Positions 1 to 5,300 of a stretch of DNA of 7,477 nt are shown here, one piece after another (positions within the stretch are counted from its first letter, which is position 1; each line of letters begins with the position of its first letter). The stretch covers positions 1 to 7,477 of the forward strand of contig CAYMAS010000084.1 of NCBI GenBank assembly GCA_964388485.1, read 5' to 3'. The notes beneath the pieces are model-generated. The model did not search any database, was not told where the DNA came from, and was given only the letters and a program-made list of their open reading frames with translations. This stretch comes from JBCDKH01 sp964388485. Lineage in GTDB: Bacteria > Planctomycetota > Phycisphaerae > Tepidisphaerales > Tepidisphaeraceae. The translations under genes were made by a program, and so were the position numbers.

Positions 1-126
1 CCGCACGCGAATGTCCTCCCCGACCACCCCCACCGCCGCCGGCACCACCAACGGCCCCTCCCGCCGAATGACCAGGTCCGCGGCGACCTCTTCGTTCCCG
101 TGCTCGTCAATGATGATCTCGTCCAT
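1..126 (-). CDS. Unrecognised protein, N-terminal 42 residues (runs off window)
   Basis: The minus strand reads from an ATG (complement of 124-126) to the window edge without a stop. The product starts MDEIIIDEHGNEEVAADL and ends in a Val/Gly-rich stretch. A good ribosome binding site, GAGGG (complement of 133-137), lies 6 bases before the ATG, which is why I favour this start. The N-terminus is acidic and then alternates short beta-like hydrophobic stretches; there is no signal peptide or membrane segment in the visible part. Part of the Val/Gly stretch is encoded by a GTGGGGGTGG run like the GGGGGT arrays further right. I do not recognise the family. The gene reads away from the repeat region, so its promoter should lie somewhere in 127-400, but I see no clear -35/-10 pair there. 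Confidence 0.6.
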   Translation of the reverse strand, partial: MDEIIIDEHGNEEVAADLVIRREGPLVVPAAVGVVGEDIRVR

Positions 127-406
127 CGTTCGCCCTCGCTGCAGTTGATCCCAAGTCGCCACCCCGACCACCCTCGGCCGAGCGTTCGCCCTGAAGATCG
201 ACCTCTTCCCCGCCGAGACGCCACCGTTCCCCGGCGCTCGCGTGCTTATCGGCCGCGCCCTTGCTCCATCCACGCATGCCCCGACGCCGCCAAGCCGCAG
301 CCCGCGCCTGATCCAATCTTCAGTCGAGCGCGTTCACGGCAGTTTCAGGTCAATCCTCCTCGCATCGCCACGCTTCTGCCGCACAACGCGTCCGTCTTCT
401 CCCGCC
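127..406. other. Non-coding or unassigned stretch before the 21-bp array
   Basis: Several reading frames are open here, but their translations are Pro/Arg/Ser-rich low-complexity text typical of GC-rich shadow frames. No RNA gene, promoter or family motif was recognised. The stretch presumably holds the upstream region of the minus-strand gene at the left edge. Confidence 0.4.
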
Positions 407-784
407 ATCAGGCCGATCTTCGGCGTGCTGGGGCTGTTGAGCCACGCGGTGAGGCTGTTCTTTGTCACCATGGGGCTGTTCTTCCGGATATTGGGGCTGT
501 TCTTGCGCTTAACAAGGCCATTCTTCCGCCCACTGGGGCCGTTCTTGCACGCATTGAGACCATTCTTGCACGCATTGAGACCATTCTTCCGCGCATTGGG
601 GCTGTTCTTCCGCGCAATGGGGCTGTTCTTCCATGCACTGGGGCTGTTCTTCCGCGTACTGGGGCTGATCTTCCGCGTACTGGGGCTGATCTTCCGCGCG
701 TTGGGGCTGTTCTTCTGCGTACTGGGGCTGATCTTCCGCGGGTTGAGGCTGTTCCGTCTCGCGATGACGCTGATTCGCCTTGCA
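407..784. repeat. Tandem array of 18 imperfect 21-bp units
   Basis: The array is exactly 378 bp (18 x 21) with no length variation between units. The core of a typical unit is TTGGGGCTGTTCTTCCGCGC. Units differ by substitutions only: CTGTTC/CTGATC, CGCGCA/CGCGTA/CATGCA, and GAGACCATT in two central units. The first and last two or three units are the most degenerate. Because 21 is a multiple of three, the array reads as heptapeptides: on the plus strand LGLFFRA-like or GAVLPRI-like, on the minus strand RGRTAPV-like, AEEQPQY-like or RKNSP-like. Only one of six frames is repeatedly interrupted (TGA in GGGCTGATC units). 21 bp is also two B-DNA helical turns. Whether the array is translated, or in which frame, cannot be decided from this sequence. 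Confidence 0.93.
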
Positions 785-808
785 ACGAGGCAGGGCGGCG
801 GTCACGCT

Positions 809-1144
809 CTGTCGCTCAACAACCGCCCGACGCTCGAACCCTGGGCTGCCGACGCTATAAAGCAGGCCCTGCGCCTCCGCGACCGCATTAACGCGACCGA
901 CAGCCAGGCTCCGCCGTTCGTCCGAGCCGTCCTGTGCCTGCCGCACGCGGCGTTGGAGCCGACCCCCACCCCCACCTCCACCCCCGCCCGCCCCCTCTGG
1001 TGCGGCAACACCCTCGTCTGCAACGAGCAGACGCTGATCGAGACCCTCGAGCAGCACGGAGACGGCCTCGACCGCGTGGCCGTTGAGCGCCTGAAGGCCG
1101 GCCTGCACACGCTCATGAACCAACCGGTAGCACGAACGCGGTGA
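809..1144 (+). pseudogene. C-terminal fragment resembling a NERD-domain protein
   Basis: From about 809 the plus-strand frame changes from repeat text to ordinary protein: a helix rich in Leu/Arg (AIKQALRLRDRI), then VRAVLCLPHAALE, a Pro/Thr low-complexity insert, LWCGNTLVCNEQTLIETL and a final helix, ending at TGA 1142-1144. The order helix, hydrophobic strand ending in a Pro-His turn, second strand, then paired helices resembles the distal half of nuclease-related (NERD) domains, which lie in bacterial proteins of uncertain role. The expected proximal half, with the nuclease-like acidic and Lys residues, is absent; the frame instead runs back into the 21-bp array. The Pro/Thr insert comes from an ACCCCC array (962-995). 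I read it as a degraded gene whose 5' part was lost or replaced. The family call is from memory of the pattern and is weak. Confidence 0.3.
962..995 (-). repeat. G-rich hexamer array, C-rich on plus strand (G4-prone)
   Basis: The plus strand reads repeated ACCCCC units followed by a CCCGCCCGCCCCC-type run. On the minus strand this gives at least five G-runs of 3-5 bases separated by 1-7 bases, matching the usual pattern for an intramolecular G-quadruplex. It lies in frame in the NERD-like fragment and encodes the PTPTPTSTP insert. Confidence 0.8.
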
Positions 1145-1210
1145 TCCATAGCGTCGCTCGACGCTTTGCGCGCCGACATCCGGCGACCGCCGTCCTCCTG
1201 CGTCTGCTCC

Positions 1211-1230
1211 GTGATCATGAAACAGCTGAG
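1211..1230 (+). repeat. Candidate left inverted repeat of an IS1595-type element
   Basis: GTGATCATGAAACAGCTGAG here matches the complement of the sequence overlapping the transposase stop codon, GGGGTCATGAATAGCTGAG (complement of 2286-2304). Two 7-base blocks, TCATGAA and AGCTGAG, are identical and in the same order, separated by two bases here and one there. Chance pairing within about 1 kb is unlikely. No 8-bp target duplication is seen outside the two ends (1203-1210 versus 2305-2312), so either the edges are misplaced or the flanks have changed since insertion. Confidence 0.5.
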
Positions 1231-1284
1231 GAAAGCAGCCTGCCGCCGATCTGGCTTCAAGATCGGCTACATTCAGACACCGCC

Positions 1285-1752
1285 ATGCGCTGCTCCAAGC
1301 TCAAGCACATCACCGAAGCCCGCTTCGCCCCCGAGGCACGTGGGGGTGGGGGTGGGGGCCGCGTCGAGCTGTGGATGACCCGGTACCGCTACGAGATCAG
1401 CCGCCTCCACCCCGAGGCGAGGAGCTGGATCACGATCGACGGCGTCGAGATCCTGACGTCGACCCACTGGTACAACTTCCCTCCCGGCCACACGCCCGGC
1501 GTCCCGGAAGACGAAGCCCGCCGCTTCGCCGCGGGCCTGTTCGACGCCTACGACCTGCCGATGGCCTGCGAGGCGATGCTGACGCTGTCGATCGACGCCG
1601 CCCTCGCGTCGCCGAACCCGCTGATCCGCGGCCTCGCCCTCCTCGACACCCGCTGCGGCCGACGACGGCTGAGGAAGGTCGATGTCGAGGCACAATCACC
1701 GCCAGTTCAACAGCTGCTCGCCATGCGCGGCGTGTTGATCGAGCGCGGCTGA
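1285..1752 (+). CDS. SF0329-like protein of unknown function
   Basis: This 155-residue protein starts MRCSKLKHITEARFAPEAR and continues with a GRVELWMTRYRYE strand, WITIDGVEI, and a C-terminal helical part containing NPLIRGLALLDTRCGRRRL. That order (SKL-helix-FA, GRVE-strand, W-I-T-I-DG, NPLIR-alla-D-R-GKRRL) matches my memory of the small SF0329 family, whose function is unknown. I chose ATG 1285 because family proteins begin with the M-R-x-SKLK helix. The frame is open back to a GTG at 1141, but that extension has no recognisable content. No clear ribosome binding site precedes 1285. Six consecutive glycines (residues 23-28) come from a TGGGGG hexamer array and look like an in-frame insertion. 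The 3' end overlaps the reading frame of the transposase remnant by a few codons in another phase. The C-terminus looks nearly complete, so the gene may still work. It lies between putative IS inverted repeats, as a passenger or by recombination. Confidence 0.7.
   Translation: MRCSKLKHITEARFAPEARGGGGGGRVELWMTRYRYEISRLHPEARSWITIDGVEILTSTHWYNFPPGHTPGVPEDEARRFAAGLFDAYDLPMACEAMLTLSIDAALASPNPLIRGLALLDTRCGRRRLRKVDVEAQSPPVQQLLAMRGVLIERG
1341..1358 (+). repeat. Triplicated TGGGGG hexamer
   Basis: Three perfect TGGGGG units lie in frame inside the SF0329-like gene and encode extra glycines. This is the reverse-complement orientation of the ACCCCC array at 962-995, so the two could pair as arms of about 15 bases in an inverted repeat roughly 365 bp apart. 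Confidence 0.85.
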
Positions 1753-2300
1753 AGGCAGACGCGGGTGCAGAAACGAACGATGTCCCCGTTTCTGTCCCCT
1801 TCAACGGCGAGGTCGAAGTTGACGAGTCCTACTTCGGTCCCAAACGCGTCAAGGGCAAGCGGGGACGCGGCGCGGGGAAGAAGACCATCGTCTTTGGCAT
1901 TTTCAAGCGCGGCGGCAAGGTCTACACGGAGCTGGTGCCCGACTGCTCGAAAGACACGCTCTGCAAGGCGATCCGGGGCAAAGTGAGCCTCGATACGATC
2001 ATCCACTCCGACGGTTGGCGGGGCTACGACGGCCTGGTCGACCTCGGCTACGCCAGGCACCTGAGGGTGAACCACGATGCCGACCAGTTCGCCGACATCG
2101 AGAGGCCCGGCAATCACATCAACGGCATCGAGAGCTTCTGGGGCTACGCCAAGACCCGGCTGGCGCGGCATCGTGGGCTCCATCGCGACACCTTCCTCTT
2201 CCACCTCAAGGAGTGCGAGTTCCGCTTCAATCACCGAGGCCAGGACCTGTACACTGTGCTCCTCAACCTGTGCCGCCGCCGACCGCTCAGCTATTCATGA
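1740..2300 (+). pseudogene. IS1595-family transposase, N-terminally truncated
   Basis: The frame becomes transposase-like around 1740-1795 and runs to TGA 2298-2300, about 186 codons. It carries the DDE_Tnp_IS1595-type core: GEVEVDESYFG (first Asp 1821-1823), KGKRGRGAGKKTIVFGIFKR, KVYTELVPDCSK, HSDGWRGYDGLVDLGY (second Asp 2010-2012), HINGIESFWGYAK (Glu 2130-2132, Asn just before) and LHLKECEFRFNHR, ending in PLSYS. The catalytic set is therefore present. Missing are the first roughly 50 or more residues, which in this family hold the helix-turn-helix or zinc-ribbon DNA-binding part. Upstream in the same frame is only an out-of-phase reading of the SF0329-like gene, and I see no ATG, GTG or TTG in frame between about 1720 and the first catalytic Asp. 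I judge it non-functional. The retained part shows no internal stop or frameshift, so the truncation may be recent. Confidence 0.85.
1781..1799 (-). repeat. Paired TGTCCCC motif at the chimeric junction
   Basis: TGTCCCC occurs at 1781-1787 and again at 1793-1799 (on the minus strand, GGGGACA-GAAAC-GGGGACA). It lies exactly where the recognisable transposase sequence begins. Similar GGGGACA-rich strings are common in short repeats near REP-associated transposases in other bacteria, so this may be a footprint of a different repeat family at the breakpoint. It is translated in frame as part of VPVSVP. Confidence 0.4.
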
Positions 2301-2304
2301 CCCC
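2286..2304 (-). repeat. Candidate right inverted repeat of the IS1595-type element
   Basis: On the minus strand this reads GGGGTCATGAATAGCTGAG and pairs with 1211-1230. It contains the transposase stop codon. Immediately outside is TTGTCAATTGTCA (2305-2317), a tandem TTGTCA duplication; the first copy could act as a -35-like box but I see no -10 at the right distance. Confidence 0.5.
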
Positions 2305-2357
2305 TTGTCAATTGTCAGGAGCGGCAAACCAGTTGCTTGCGGCATGAAAGCTTCTGC

Positions 2358-5300
2358 GTGACAATTCGTTCCGTGCGAACCTCTCGAGATGCCCGAGCAG
2401 CAGGTAAGCTGACACGTGCCTCAACGGGTAAAATCGACCTGAGTCTGCCGACGCTGCCGCCCAGTGCGACTGTCAGCATGCACGCCCTACGTCGAGCGGC
2501 GTTGGAGTGGAGCTTAGCTGACCCGATCCTTCTCGAGAGCATCGACGACGCGAAGGGGAGCTGGAAGACCAACCCGCGCCGGGATTGGGACCCTTTCGAG
2601 CACCAAATTGACAATCTTCTGACCTTCTGTCGAAAACTGCCGGCTGCAGTGCTCGCTGATGACGTCGGCTTGGGCAAAACGATCAGCGCCGGGCTGATCT
2701 TGTCGGAGCTGGTGGCGCGGGGTCGGGTCAAGCGATGCCTCGTCATCTGCCCGAAGATTCTCGGTGATCAATGGTGCGAGGAACTGCGAACGAAGTTTGG
2801 CATTGCCGCATCCACGGCTTCGGGCGCGGAGCTACGGCGTCAGGTCGCCGCGGTCGGATCGGCGGGCCCGTCGGCACTGGTAACGACCTACCACAGTGCG
2901 ACGCGAGTGCTCGGCGAGACGCAGCCCGGCCGCTTCGAGATGGTGATCTTTGACGAAGCTCATAAGCTGAGGAACCTCTACGGCAGCCCCAAGCCGCCGA
3001 AGATGGCGTTGGCGGTGCGCGAGGCGTTGCAGCGCCGGCTGTTCCCCTTCATGCTCCTACTGACAGCGACGCCGATGCAGAATCGCATCTGGGACCTGTA
3101 TTCGCTCGTCGACCTGCTGGCGGCCGCCGAAGGAAAGAACAACCCGTTCGGTGAGTTCACACAGTTTCAGACGAAGTATCTACTCGACAGCAAAGGGTTG
3201 CGGCTCGACCCCCGCCATAAGCAGGCATTTGACGATGTTCTGCGGCGGAACCTGAGACGCACCCGCCGCGTTGATGTCAGCTTGATCTTTCCAACGCGGA
3301 ACATCACCGGTCATCTCGTCCCGCCCGGTGAGAACGAGTCGTTCATGGAGGAGTTTCTTCGGGAGCACCACGAGGAGTTGACACCGCTCGAACGCACCTC
3401 GCTGGCCCAAGCGGCCATGAGCAGCCCGCAAGCATTGGCTCGGCAGGTCGGCAACAGCTCGCTGCCAGAGCTGCGCAGCAGGCACGAAGAGCTGCGCGAG
3501 CGGGTCGAGAGAGAACCGCAATCTGCGAAGCTCAAAGCGCTGCTCAAGATCGTGCGGCAACTTGCCAAGCAGCGCCCTGACGATTGGCGGCTGGTTGTGT
3601 TCACGACAAGAAAGGCAACGCAGGAGGCGATCTGGTCAGCGTTGAAGGAAAAGAAGGTCGAGGCAGGCCTGATTCTCAGCGGGCACGGCGAGGTCAACCG
3701 CCGCAACATCGCCGCCTACAACGGAGACGAGCACGACGGGGTACCCCAGTTGCACGTGCTGATCTCGACCGATGCCGGTGCCGAAGGCGTCAACCTGCAG
3801 GCTGGCAACGTGCTGATCAACTTCGATTTGCCGTGGAACCCGATGATCGTCGAGCAGCGGATCGGGCGCATCCAGCGTTTGGGATCTCGTCATGCCACGG
3901 TAGAGATCATCAATCTGATGGTGCGGGATAGCGTCGAGGCGCAGGTGGTCGGCAAGCTCATGCAGAAGATCCAGAGCGTCAACGAAGCGGTCGGCGACAT
4001 CGAATCGATCCTCGAAGCCGGCGACGACGAAGATGGCACGACTTTCGAGGCGAAAGTCAGGCAACTCGTCGATGACTCGCTTCGCGGCAAGAACGTTGCG
4101 CATGCCTTGGCCATGGAGACGCAAAGCATCGAAACGGCTCGGCAGAAGTATCAGGAGGGGACGGCCGTACTCGATGCTGCGATGCGGGGAACCCGTGGCG
4201 AGGTGGAAAGCGATGCCGCGCCGAAGTTGGGACGGCCCAAGCCGTCAATGTCGTCACGCGCGTTGGTGGAGGAGAGACATCAGGCGCTCGGGCATCGCGT
4301 GGACCGGGTCGGCGATGAACTGCTCAAGGTCACAGAGCCCGGCCGAGAATCTAGATGGCTTCGTGTCGGCGAGTCATCATCGTCGGGCGACGAACGCGTT
4401 TTAGGACGATTGCCGCAGGACATGCGGCCTGGGGGAGATGCGTTCCGCAGGCTCTGCGAGTCGTTGCGAGAGACGGGCGGCCACCTTACAAAGGACCGAC
4501 TGCAAGCGTCGGAGTCGCTTGCGCTGCCGATGGTCCGGCAATGGGTAGCCGATGAGATTGGTGGTCACGTAACCGTGCTCGGCGTCGAGGTGATCGAGCG
4601 AACTCCGAAGTTCGCCGGGAACTTGACCTTTCGCGTCGAGGCGTACAACGGCGTCGACCGGTACGAGACGCTAGTCAGCTCGGACATCGGTGCCGCCGAA
4701 GCCATCGGGAAGCTTGAGAAGACGAAAGATGACGACCCGCTGATTACCCAAGAGCTTGACCCAAGGACCCTTGGTGCCGCAACGCTGGGACACGAGATCG
4801 AGGCGGACTCGAACGTCGCGAAGTTCGTCGCGTTCTACCAGAACCGCCACGGCGAGGCGATGCGGAGGGCGACGAGTTCACATGAACGAAGCCGCGCAAC
4901 AGGCGACTTTGAGCCGCGGGTGAAGGCCGAGGCGGTGGCCTTTGATGGCGTGCGGCATGGCATTATCGTCTTGCGGGCGACGCTACGTCTCGATGATGTT
5001 CGAAACACATCCGTCACCTTCCGGCTCGTTTCGACCTCGCGCGACTTCGATCAAACCCCCGCCGTCGCGGTCTGCAAAGAGACAGATCGATTGGTACCGA
5101 CAAGCCTGCTGGCGCGTTGCTGCCTGACGGACGACCGCGTGTGCAAGCACCTGTTGGTCACCTCCGACCTATCCAAACGTGTTGCGCGCCCGGGACGGAC
5201 GGGCGTGTGCGACCGGTCTGGCAGGACACTTCTGGACGACGAGCTGGAGCGCCTGCCGAACGGCTCCCGCATTGCGAAGGACCTCGCAGGTCGTTGCGCC

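Larger units (their letters stand above)
1211..2304 (+). mobile_element. IS1595-family element, degenerate, with an enclosed SF0329-like gene
   Basis: The element is bounded by the inverted repeats at 1211-1230 and 2286-2304 and is about 1.09 kb. Inside are the SF0329-like gene and the C-terminal part of an IS1595-family (DDE) transposase, all on the plus strand. The IS1595 family is known to include members with passenger genes, so an enclosed unrelated gene is not without precedent. Here, however, the transposase has lost its 5' end exactly where the passenger-like gene ends, so the element should not move on its own. The right end is well anchored because the transposase stop codon lies within the inverted repeat. 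The left end rests only on the repeat match. A plain deletion/recombination joining a resident gene to an IS remnant is the alternative. Confidence 0.45.

Noticed and set aside
407..784. CRISPR array
   Set aside because: Units are 21 bp and contiguous, with no spacers and gradual divergence between neighbours, so it is a simple tandem repeat.
509..1123. Long minus-strand frame with AEEQPQ-type heptads and a Gly run
   Set aside because: It is open because the 21-bp array and GC-rich DNA lack stops. Its non-repeat part is Ala/Arg/Gly-rich shadow text opposite the better plus-strand fragment, and no ribosome binding site or family motif was seen.
1371..1739. Upstream in-frame extension of the transposase remnant
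   Set aside because: It is an out-of-phase reading of the SF0329-like gene (Pro/Arg/Asp-rich) and shows none of the HTH or zinc-ribbon features of IS1595 transposase N-termini.
2315..2746. Minus-strand frames opposite the helicase gene, here and at 3180-3560 and 3636-4124
   Set aside because: They are antisense shadows of a coding region with intact SNF2 motifs.
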